The translations under genes were made by a program, and so were the position numbers. The notes under the pieces were generated by a model, which was given only the letters and a program-made list of their open reading frames with translations, searched no databases and was not told the origin of the DNA. DNA of 5,655 bases from Defluviicoccus vanus (GTDB taxonomy: Bacteria > Pseudomonadota > Alphaproteobacteria > Rhodospirillales > Defluviicoccaceae). Shown here in pieces: positions 1-5,655 of the stretch. The stretch's first letter is position 1. Each line of letters opens with the position of its first letter. The stretch covers positions 1,745,117-1,750,771 of the forward strand of contig NZ_CP053923.1 of assembly GCF_014672695.1 (NCBI RefSeq). Reading direction: 5' to 3'.

Positions 1-1206
1 CCCGAGCGCGAGTCTGACGTTCGCATCCTTTTCAAGAAGGCGAGCGAGGATCCGAAGATCCTGATCGTCACGGACAAGCTGCTCACCGGGTACGACGCGC
101 CGCTGCTCTACTGCATGTACCTCGACAAGCCGATGCGGGACCATGTGCTGCTGCAGGCCATCGCCCGGGTGAACCGGCCCTACGTCGATGCGAATGCCAT
201 GCAGAAACGCGTGGGCCTCGTCGTCGATTTCGTCGGCGTTCTACGCGAGCTGAAGAAGGCGCTGCAGTTTGACAGCTCCGACGTGAGCGGTGTCATCGAG
301 GACCTCGACCTGCTGCTGAAGGACTTCCTCGGCAAGATCGAGAGGGCGAAGTCCGATTACCTGGAAACGGGCGATGAGGGCAGCGCCGACGAGCGTCTCG
401 AAAAACTGGTCTACGGCCGCTTTCTCGATCCTGAACCGCGAAAGTTATTCTTCGAGGCCTACAAGGAGATCGAGGCGCTTTGGGAAATCCTGTCGCCCTC
501 GCCGGAGCTTCGCGATCACATCGCAACCTTCAAGCGGCTGGCGCAGCTCTATGCGGCCGTGCGGAACGCCTATGCGGATCGCGTCGGCTACGTGGCCGAC
601 CTCGCCTACAAGACGCAATGGTTGGTACAGGAAAGCGCGACCCAGGACGGGCTCGGCGGGCTGACGAAGTCGGTCACCTTCGACGTGAAGACGCTCGAGG
701 GGCTGCGCGGCGAACCCGGCACTGACGAGGGCAAGGTCTTCAATCTCGTCAAGGGCTTGCAGAAGGAGGCGGAGGACGATTCGGACGCAGCCCCGGTGCT
801 GCAGACCCTGAAAGACCGCGCCGAGCGCATCCTCAAGGACCTCGAAAACCGCAGGACGACCGGTCTCGCCGCGATGGATCTTCTCGCGGCACTGGCCGAA
901 GAGAAGGAAGAGGCGATCCAGGCGGCGAAAGACAGCGGCCTCTCGTCCCGCGCCTTCGGCGTCTACTGGACGCTGAAGGATGAGGCGGCGCTGCGCAACG
1001 CCGGGATTTCCGCGATGGAGCTGGCGCGGGAGAGCGAAACGCAACTTGCTCGCTATCCCAATGCTCGGGTGAACATCGACGAGCAACGCCGGCTGCGGGC
1101 GGCGCTCTATCGCCCGCTGCTCGCGCTCGACAGGGAAGAGCGTGGCCGTGTCGTCGACGTCATTCTCGCCATTCTCCTCGGCGGCGATTCCGATGCGGAT
1201 GCGTGA
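1..1206 (+). CDS. hsdR: Type I restriction endonuclease R subunit, 3' part
   Basis: This is the C-terminal part of the motor and nuclease subunit of a type I restriction-modification complex, which translocates DNA using ATP and cleaves unmodified DNA at a distance. The frame is open from base 1, so the start lies upstream; about 401 residues are seen of a family that is usually around 1000. The second RecA-like domain is recognisable: motif V reads ILIVTDKLLTGYDAP (residues 20-34 of the visible part) and motif VI reads QAIARVNRPY (52-61), with the two arginines expected to contact ATP. The rest is a long, charged helical C-terminal region, rich in Lys, Glu and Leu, typical of the HsdR part that docks on the methylase core. 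The N-terminal PD-(D/E)xK nuclease and motifs I-III are not in view, nor are hsdM and hsdS. The stop overlaps the next gene. Assignment to HsdR is confident; activity cannot be judged from this part. Confidence 0.93.
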   Translation, partial: PERESDVRILFKKASEDPKILIVTDKLLTGYDAPLLYCMYLDKPMRDHVLLQAIARVNRPYVDANAMQKRVGLVVDFVGVLRELKKALQFDSSDVSGVIEDLDLLLKDFLGKIERAKSDYLETGDEGSADERLEKLVYGRFLDPEPRKLFFEAYKEIEALWEILSPSPELRDHIATFKRLAQLYAAVRNAYADRVGYVADLAYKTQWLVQESATQDGLGGLTKSVTFDVKTLEGLRGEPGTDEGKVFNLVKGLQKEAEDDSDAAPVLQTLKDRAERILKDLENRRTTGLAAMDLLAALAEEKEEAIQAAKDSGLSSRAFGVYWTLKDEAALRNAGISAMELARESETQLARYPNARVNIDEQRRLRAALYRPLLALDREERGRVVDVILAILLGGDSDADA

Positions 1207-1531
1207 CGATCGGCAGGGAGAACTTCGACGACGAGTGCACAATTGGTCCGAGCGGTTGAAGATCGCGCCGCGGATTCTGCGCGTGCAACGCATGACCCAG
1301 AAATGGGGATCATGCTCGACCACCGGGATCGTGACGCTCGCCGACGACCTGATCGAGCAGGATCCGGGCTTTCAGGACTTCGTCATCGCCCATGAACTGC
1401 TGCATCTGAAAGTCCCCAACCACGGGAAGATGTTCAAGGCGCTCATGAGCCTTCATGTGCCCGATTGGCGAAAGCACGATGTTTCCAGGCGTAGCCTCGC
1501 GTATTCCGATGTTCCTAGACGGTTTGAATAG
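1193..1531 (+). CDS. YgjP/SprT-like zinc metallopeptidase (M48/DUF45 type)
   Basis: Predicted short soluble zinc metallopeptidase of the YgjP (DUF45) group, 112 residues from ATG 1193. The active site is HELLH (His67, Glu68, His71) followed by the third likely zinc ligand in VPNHGKMF (His77). The upstream motif QKWGSCS (37-42) is the conserved strand motif of the family. No signal peptide or membrane segment is seen, so it should be cytoplasmic. The start is ATG 1193 or 1199; either overlaps the end of hsdR (by 14 or 8 bases), which suggests translational coupling. A GTG at 1142 would add residues read out of the hsdR frame and is unlikely. It is shorter than stand-alone YgjP proteins, but short forms next to hsdR are common in bacterial genomes (from general knowledge). 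Its substrate and its role in restriction are unknown; it could regulate or turn over the restriction subunit, which is only inference. Confidence 0.88.
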   Translation: MRMRDDRQGELRRRVHNWSERLKIAPRILRVQRMTQKWGSCSTTGIVTLADDLIEQDPGFQDFVIAHELLHLKVPNHGKMFKALMSLHVPDWRKHDVSRRSLAYSDVPRRFE

Positions 1532-1553
1532 GCAAAGCGATGATGCGCAGATT

Positions 1554-1558
1554 GGGAG
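1554..1558 (+). promoter_or_regulatory. Ribosome binding site choosing the start at 1566
   Basis: GGGAG lies 4 bases before ATG 1563 and 7 bases before ATG 1566. The spacing favours ATG 1566, which gives the N-terminus MAKGQKRSN seen in related proteins. It also argues against the longer in-frame reading that begins at 1455 inside the peptidase gene. Confidence 0.6.
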
Positions 1559-1565
1559 AACGATG

Positions 1566-1709
1566 ATGGCGAAAGGTCAAAAGAGGAGTAACCACGAGGC
1601 GAAGAAACCCGCGGCATGCAAGAAAAAGATCCTTGCGTCGGACGGCAGCGTGCCGAGCGCACTTGCCAAACCGAAGCCCGGCGGGGCGACCGCGGGAAGC
1701 AAGAAGTAG
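1566..1709 (+). CDS. Small lysine-rich hypothetical protein (MAKGQKRSN type)
   Basis: A 47-residue, strongly basic protein beginning MAKGQKRSNHEAKKP and ending in a Lys/Gly/Ser-rich tail. I recognise the N-terminal pattern MAKGQ-R-SN-E-KKPK from small hypothetical proteins widespread in proteobacteria, but no function is known to me. The composition (many Lys, low complexity, Ala/Pro/Gly in the second half) suggests a disordered polypeptide that could bind nucleic acid; that is inference. It has a good Shine-Dalgarno sequence (GGGAG) and lies 34 bases after the metallopeptidase stop, so it may be the last gene of the hsdR unit. It ends about 30 bases from the presumed end of the convergent helix-turn-helix gene. 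The ATG one codon earlier (1563) is an alternative start. Confidence 0.72.
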   Translation: MAKGQKRSNHEAKKPAACKKKILASDGSVPSALAKPKPGGATAGSKK

Positions 1710-1710
1710 C

Positions 1711-1724
1711 CAGGAGCGCTCCTG
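1711..1724. repeat. Perfect 14-bp palindrome between convergent genes
   Basis: CAGGAGCGCTCCTG is its own reverse complement. It sits 2 bases after the stop of the small basic gene and within the 31-base gap before the presumed stop of the opposite-strand gene. As RNA it could form a short stem of 5 pairs with a GCGC loop on either strand. No T-run follows on either side, so it is not a classical intrinsic terminator. It may help separate the convergent transcripts, be a protein-binding site, or be chance in GC-rich DNA. Confidence 0.4.
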
Positions 1725-1740
1725 CTGACAGGGGTCTGGC

Positions 1741-2165
1741 TCAGCTTCTCCGCTCCGCCGACGACCCCGAAACCGCCTTGGCCTGCTCCCCCACGCCACG
1801 GGAAACGGCGTCATCAGCGCCGCCAGCGTCATGGCGGGCGGCTGCCGGCCGTCAAGAATCGCTTCGACGATGTCGGGCGCGAGCAGCGTGAGCCGCAGCA
1901 CCCGGCTGACGTAGGAGGCGTTGATCTTTTCGGCGGCGGCGATTTCCTCGACCGTGCCGTAGGCGCCCGTTTCCATCAGCCTCCGCCACCGAAACGCGCG
2001 GGCCAGCGCCTTGACCATGGCGTTGTCGACCCGCCGGCGCGGTGGCGCCCAGGGCGGAGCGCCGTCCGGCGAAATGACAAGCTTGCGGCCACCGCGCTTC
2101 GTGAACGTCATCGGCACGCTCACGGCCAGTGTGCGCCCGTCGGCACTGAGGCGTGCGTTCGTCAT
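1741..2165 (-). CDS. Recombinase-linked helix-turn-helix protein, probable 3' frameshift
   Basis: Small DNA-binding protein encoded directly after a large serine recombinase. Residues 71-91 (TVEEIAAAEKINASYVSRVLR) look like a ParB/KorB-type helix-turn-helix; before it lies a basic, Pro-rich stretch (38-46), and after it LLAPDIVEAILDGRQPP (94-110). I recognise this layout from proteins that accompany recombinases in alphaproteobacterial elements; they may help the recombinase choose or act on its site, but the role is not established. ATG 2165 overlaps the recombinase stop by one base and is preceded by GGAGGG. As written, the frame runs on to 1515 with an Arg-rich, atypical sequence, antisense to the small basic gene. 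Adding one G to the five-G run (1788-1792) gives TPFPVAWGEQAKAVSG and a stop at 1741, matching the usual W-x-EQ ending as I remember it. The end coordinate rests on that correction. Confidence 0.66.
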
Positions 2166-3245
2166 CAGGCCGCCCTCCGCTCAGGTTTCCCAGCGCGCAG
2201 ATCGGCGACGAGCGTTTGCAGGCCATCGACGCGCAGCTGCAGGTCCAGCCGGTCCGGGTGAACGTCGACGCGCTCGACAAGGAGCTGAAGAATGCGGGCC
2301 TGCTCGGTTGGGAACAGTTCGTCCCATACCGGATCGAGACTCAGCAGCGCCTCGCGCACTTCGGATTCCGACAGCGCCTCGATCTCCGGCCGCGCCGACC
2401 GCCATGTGCCGACGACGAGTTCCGGCGCCCGCAGCAGGCCGCGCAGTTGGTCGACCACGGCGGCTTCCAATTCGGCGGCGGGCGCTCGACGCACCACGCC
2501 CGGCGGCGTGTCGGCTTTGAGCAAACCGGCAGCGACATAGTAGCGGTAGAGCCGGCCGCCCTTCCGTGCATGCGTCGGCGTCATGGCGCGGCCATCGGCG
2601 CCAAACAGGATCCCTTTCAGTAAAGCCGGCGCCTGCGCTCGGGTATTCGCGGCGCGGATGCGGGGGCTCTGCTGGATGATGGCGTGGACCTTGCTCCAGA
2701 GATCGCGGCCGATGATCGCCGTGTGCTCGCCAGGATGGGCGACTCCCTTGTGCACGGCGTCGCCGACGTAGACCCGGTTGTTGAGCAGCTTGTAGAGGAA
2801 GCCCTTGTCGATCGGCTTGCCGCGCTTGGTGGTCATACCGTCGGCCGCCAGCTCCCTGACCAGCACGGTGGCCGAGCCAACCTTCAAGAACCGCTCGAAG
2901 ACCATCTGCACAACCGTGGCCTCGGCTTCGTTGACGACCAGTTTGCGGTCCTTGACGTCATAGCCGAGCGGTGGGTGGCCACCCATCCACATGCCGCGCG
3001 CCCGCGAGGCGGCGAACTTGTCGCGTATCCTCTCGCCGATCACCTCGCGCTCGAACTGCGCGAACGAGAGCAGAATGTTCAGCGTTAGCCGGCCCATCGA
3101 CGTCGTGGTGTTGAAGGACTGCGTGACGCTGACGAATGTGACGCCGCGACGGTCGAACACCTCGACCAGCTTGGCGAAATCCATCAGCGACCGGCTCAGG
3201 CGATCGATCTTGTAGACCACGACAACGTCGACCCGGCCGTCCTTG
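2165..3245 (-). pseudogene. Large serine recombinase, N-terminus removed by IS insertion
   Basis: Large serine recombinase (resolvase/invertase superfamily) that would cut and rejoin DNA through a phosphoserine intermediate to integrate or excise a mobile element. From GTG 3220 it reads 351 residues; the frame continues upstream (KDGRVDVVVVYKIDRL) into the IS end, where an in-frame TAA occurs at 3263-3265. Visible parts, numbered from 3220: end of the catalytic domain with DRLSR (6-10), matching gamma-delta resolvase Asp67, Arg68 and Arg71; the dimer helix region (43-75); the recombinase domain with GMWMGGHPPLGY (76-87) and LYKLLNNRVYVGDAVHKG (142-159); the zinc-ribbon-like part (200-230); and a helical tail. 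The first 70 or so residues, including the Y-x-R-x-S catalytic serine motif, are absent, so this product cannot be an active recombinase. The whole product contains no cysteine, so its ribbon cannot bind zinc in the usual way. The missing 5' end should lie beyond the right end of the IS, outside the window. Confidence 0.88.
2173..2178 (-). promoter_or_regulatory. Ribosome binding site within the recombinase 3' end
   Basis: On the minus strand GGAGGG precedes ATG 2165 with 7 bases between. It lies inside the last codons of the recombinase gene and, with the TGATG stop/start overlap, supports coupled translation of the helix-turn-helix gene. Confidence 0.6.
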
Positions 3246-3317
3246 TGTATGGCGGTGACAAATTAGGCCACGTAGCGGCGGTGATTGGTGCTGCCGCGCC
3301 GGAGTAAAATCCGGCCA
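3246..3317 (+). repeat. IS21 left-end internal repeats and hairpin
   Basis: Subterminal repeats of the kind IS21 elements use as transposase-binding sites. GGCGGTGA occurs at 3251-3258 and again at 3277-3284, a 26-base step. GGTGACAAATTAGGCCA (3254-3270) and GGAGTAAAATCCGGCCA (3301-3317) agree at 12 of 17 positions by hand alignment. GCCGGA (3298-3303) and TCCGGC (3310-3315) form a perfect inverted repeat around GTAAAA, overlapping the last copy. The roles are inferred from the family; the repeats themselves are visible. Confidence 0.6.
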
Positions 3318-3356
3318 GTGGTTAGGCTGTCTCTTTTTTTGTGGGGGCGGCCGGGG

Positions 3357-4855
3357 ATGTTTGCCGTGGAAGTCTACGCCGCCGTTCGGCATTTCGTTTT
3401 CATCGAGGGCAACAGCCGGCGTGAGGCGGCCCGGGTGTTCGGGCTGAGCCGTGAGACGGTTTCGAAGATGTGCCGGTTCTCGTTGCCGCCCGGCTACACG
3501 CGAACGAAGCCGGTGAAGAAGCCGAAGCTCGGGGTGCTGCTGCCGGTGATCGACGCCATCCTCGAGGCCGACAGGACGGCGCCTTCGAAGCAGCGGCATT
3601 CGGCCAAGCGGATCTGCGAGCGACTGCGCGACGAGCACGGTTATGCCGGCGGTCTGACGGTGGTGAGGGACTACGTCCGGGTTGCTCGGGGAGATTGCGG
3701 GAGACCTTCGTGCCGCTGGCTCATCCGTCCGGTCATGCGCAGGTCGACTTTGGCGAGGCGATCGGCGTGATCGGCGGCGTCCGGCAGAAGATCCACTTCT
3801 TCTGCATGGACCTGCCGCAATCGGATACTCCTTTCGTGAAGGCCTATCCGGCGGAGACGACGGAAGCCTTCCTCGACGGGCATGTGTCGGCATTCGCCTT
3901 CTTCGGCGGCGTGCCGTTGTCGGTGCTTTACGACAACACGACGCTCGCGGTGGCGAAGATCTGCGGCGACGGCAGGCGGGAGCGCACCCGGGCCTTTACG
4001 GAACTGCAGAGCCATTACCTGTTCCAGGATCGCTTCGGCCGTCCCGGCAAGGGCAACGACAAGGGCAAGGTCGAGGGGCTGGTGAAGTATGCTCGATCGA
4101 ACTTCCTGACGCCGATCCCCCAGGCGGCAAGCTTCGACGATCTCAATGCCATGCTGGAAGAGCGCTGCCGGCAGCGACGAGGCGAACGCGCCGGTCGCCA
4201 CGGCGAAACCATCGGCGAGCGTCTCGTCGCCGACCTCGAAGCCTTCCGGGATTTGCCGGCGGTGCCATTGGAGCCGAGCGAGAAGCGGGCGGCCCGTGTC
4301 TCATCGACCGCCCTGGTCCGCTACCGCGGCAACGACTACTCGGTACCGACGGCATACGGCTTCCGGGATGTTGTGGTGAAGGGCTTCGTCGACGAGGTGG
4401 TGATCCTTTGTGCCGGCGAGGCGATCGCCCGGCATCGTCGCTGCTATGGCACGGGCACCTTCGTATTCGAGCCGCTGCACTATCTGGCGCTGATCGAGAC
4501 GAAGCCGAATGCCCTCGACCAGGCGGCGGCGCTGAAAGACTGGGATCTGCCGGAGGCGTTCCAGCACCTGCGCCATCTCCTCGAGGCGCGCATGGGCAAC
4601 CGCGGCAGGCGGGAGTTCATCCAGGTGCTGCGGCTGATGGAGGCGATCCCGATGGAGATGGTGGCGAGCGCGGTCAGCGAAGCGATCCGGCTCGGCGTCA
4701 TCGGCTTTGATGCGGTCAAGCAGATTGCTCTGGCGCGCGTCGAGCGGCGGCCGGCCCGGCTCGACCTGACGGCCTATCCACATCTGCCGAAAATGGACGT
4801 CAGGATGACGGCGGCGGCTGACTACGCCGTTCTCGTTCCCGGGACAACGGCATGA
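3357..4855 (+). pseudogene. istA: IS21-family transposase IstA, split by a one-base frameshift
   Basis: DDE transposase that binds the IS ends and carries out strand transfer with its partner IstB. The first part, from ATG 3357 (MFAVEVYAAVRHFVF), holds a helix-turn-helix at about residues 19-40 (SRREAARVFGLSRETVSK) and continues to VRDYVRVARG. At 3688-3691 (four Gs) the frame is lost: the same frame soon becomes non-homologous and stops at 3770, while the family sequence LRETFVPLAHPSGHAQVDFGEA continues one frame back. Adding one G restores a 499-residue protein, normal for IstA. On that corrected numbering the catalytic triad is Asp131 (QVDFGEA), Asp193 (VLYDN) and Glu240 (GKVEGLV). The C-terminal part, around residues 309-375, with YRGNDYSVP, resembles the DNA-binding barrel of IS21 transposases. 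The last codons overlap istB as ATGA. A programmed -1 shift would formally join the halves, but the site is not a canonical slippery heptamer, so a mutation or sequencing error is preferred. Confidence 0.88.
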
Positions 4856-5655
4856 CCGGCAAGGCGGGCGCTGATGCGATGCCGGCGGGAACGACAAGCG
4901 GCACACCGCAGGTTCTGCTGGCGCATCACCTCAAGCAGTTGAAGCTGCCGACCGTTCTGCGGGAATACGACAAGATCGCCCGCGAATGCGCACGCGACGG
5001 CGTCGATCATCCCCGCTATCTGCTGCGCCTGGTGGAACTCGAACTGATCGACCGAGAACGCCGAATGGTCGAGCGGCGGATCAAGGCAGCACGCTTCCCG
5101 GCGGTCAAAAGCCTCGACACCTTCGACTTCACCGCGATTCCCAGCCTCAACAAGATGCTGGTGCTCGAGCTGGCCCGCTGCGAGTTCATCCTGCGCCGGG
5201 AGAACGTCATCGCGCTCGGCAACAGTGGCACCGGCAAGACCCATGTCGGGCTCGCCCTCGCTCTTGCCGCCTGCCAGAAGGGGTTCACCGTCGCCTTCAC
5301 CACCGCGGCCGCCCTCGTGCACCAGTTGATGGAGGCGCGTGACGAGCGCCGCTTGCTGAAGCTGCAACGCGATCTCCAGTCGGTGATGTTGCTCATCGTC
5401 GACGAACTCGGTTACCTGCCGCTGTCGCCGACCGGGGCGGAACTTCTGTTCGAGGTGTTCTCCCAGCGCTACGAGCGCGGCTCGACCCTCGTCACCTCCA
5501 ATCTGCCGTTCGAGGACTGGACCTCGGTGCTGGGATCGGAACGGCTCACCGGCGCGCTGCTCGACCGCCTGACCCACCACGTCCATATCCTCACCATGAA
5601 CGGCGACAGCTACCGGTTGAAGCAATCCGCCGGACGTCGTCGTCCCCCCACCGCA
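4852..5655 (+). CDS. istB: IS21-family helper ATPase IstB, 3' end at window edge
   Basis: AAA+ ATPase of the DnaA/DnaC group that assembles on target DNA and stimulates the IstA transposase. It reads MTGKAGADAMPAG at the start and stays open for 268 codons to the last base; the tail SYRLKQSAGRRRPPTA suggests that only a few residues, if any, are missing. Walker A is GNSGTGKT (123-130) and Walker B is LLIVDE (180-185); STLVTSN (211-217) fits sensor 1, and GALLDRLTHH (234-243) is the conserved IstB C-terminal motif with the likely arginine. The N-terminal region (21-95) is the helical IstB segment, with HHLKQLKLPT at 25-34. ATG 4852 overlaps the istA stop (ATGA) without a clear ribosome binding site, so translation is probably coupled to istA. 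A start at ATG 4879 is possible but less well placed. The gene looks intact as far as it is visible. Confidence 0.93.
   Translation, partial: MTGKAGADAMPAGTTSGTPQVLLAHHLKQLKLPTVLREYDKIARECARDGVDHPRYLLRLVELELIDRERRMVERRIKAARFPAVKSLDTFDFTAIPSLNKMLVLELARCEFILRRENVIALGNSGTGKTHVGLALALAACQKGFTVAFTTAAALVHQLMEARDERRLLKLQRDLQSVMLLIVDELGYLPLSPTGAELLFEVFSQRYERGSTLVTSNLPFEDWTSVLGSERLTGALLDRLTHHVHILTMNGDSYRLKQSAGRRRPPTA

Larger units (their letters stand above)
3246..5655 (+). mobile_element. IS21-family insertion sequence, left end to istB (partial)
   Basis: The element contains istA and istB in the IS21 order with overlapping stop and start codons. Its left boundary is placed at TGTATGGCGGTGACA (T3246), because IS21 ends begin with TG and recombinase coding sequence can be read right up to this point on the minus strand; a start two bases earlier (TGTGTATGG, T3244) is equally possible. 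The right end and the target duplication are outside the window. The element is oriented opposite to the recombinase it interrupts. With a frameshift in istA it may be unable to move by itself. Confidence 0.85.

Noticed and set aside
445..1323. Long open frame on the minus strand opposite hsdR (292 codons).
   Set aside because: It lies wholly antisense to hsdR and the peptidase gene, which have clear family motifs; long antisense frames are expected in GC-rich coding DNA, and it shows no recognisable motif.
1515..1740. Extension of the HTH protein to a stop at 1515.
   Set aside because: The extra residues are Arg/Cys-rich, unlike the family, and run antisense to the small basic gene; a single-base frameshift explains the extension better.
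3285..3310. Possible promoter TTGGTG / TAAAAT ahead of istA.
   Set aside because: The spacing is only 14 bases and the TAAAAT lies in the hairpin loop and repeat; not enough to call a promoter.
3684..3695. Programmed -1 ribosomal frameshift in istA.
   Set aside because: The zero-frame codons GCT CGG GGA do not form an X XXY YYZ slippery heptamer, and I do not know of frameshifting as a feature of IS21 istA; an indel is simpler.
2958..3893. Minus-strand open frame of 311 codons spanning the IS left end and the recombinase.
   Set aside because: It is Arg/Pro-rich, crosses the IS/recombinase junction, and is in a different frame from the recombinase; it is not a gene.
4822..5625. Minus-strand open frame of 267 codons opposite istB.
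   Set aside because: The plus strand encodes IstB with Walker A and B motifs; the antisense frame is a codon-bias shadow.
1..5655. A new defence system centred on the hsdR cluster, or a CRISPR array or RNA gene.
   Set aside because: Every stretch over 100 bases is accounted for by recognisable genes or IS ends; no repeat-spacer pattern and no tRNA-like or rRNA-like sequence was seen.

Overview
The window is high-GC DNA with a codon style and gene families that point to an alphaproteobacterium, most likely of the Rhizobiales or a relative. This is inferred from protein style: the rhizobial-type IS21 transposase, the recombinase with its small helix-turn-helix partner, and the small MAKGQKRSN-type protein. 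No rRNA, tRNA or CRISPR array is visible. The window reads as an accessory region in which a restriction-modification locus lies next to a decayed mobile-element module.

Left part (1-1709, + strand): the 3' part of a type I restriction endonuclease gene (hsdR; helicase motifs V and VI are readable), then an overlapping gene for a short YgjP/SprT-like zinc metallopeptidase (HELLH), then a 47-residue lysine-rich protein. Tight spacing suggests that the first two, and probably all three, are co-transcribed. The restriction subunit is the ATP-driven translocase and nuclease. The peptidase is a frequent companion of such loci and its role is not settled.

Middle part (1741-3245, - strand): a two-gene unit convergent with the first. 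A large serine recombinase is followed, with a one-base TGATG overlap, by a small ParB/KorB-like helix-turn-helix protein. Both appear damaged. The recombinase has lost its N-terminus, including the catalytic serine, to the insertion sequence described next. The small protein appears to have a one-base frameshift near its C-terminus.

Right part (about 3246-5655, + strand): an IS21-family insertion sequence. It consists of a left end with internal repeats, istA (DDE transposase, split by a one-base frameshift near 3690) and istB (AAA+ helper ATPase, start overlapping the istA stop as ATGA, open to the window edge). The right end of the element lies outside the window. The most informative reading is a layered history: a restriction locus, an adjacent recombinase module, and an IS21 element that landed in the recombinase and inactivated it. 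I see no convincing new defence or regulatory system; the unusual points are the metallopeptidase companion, the cysteine-free recombinase and the two G-run frameshifts.
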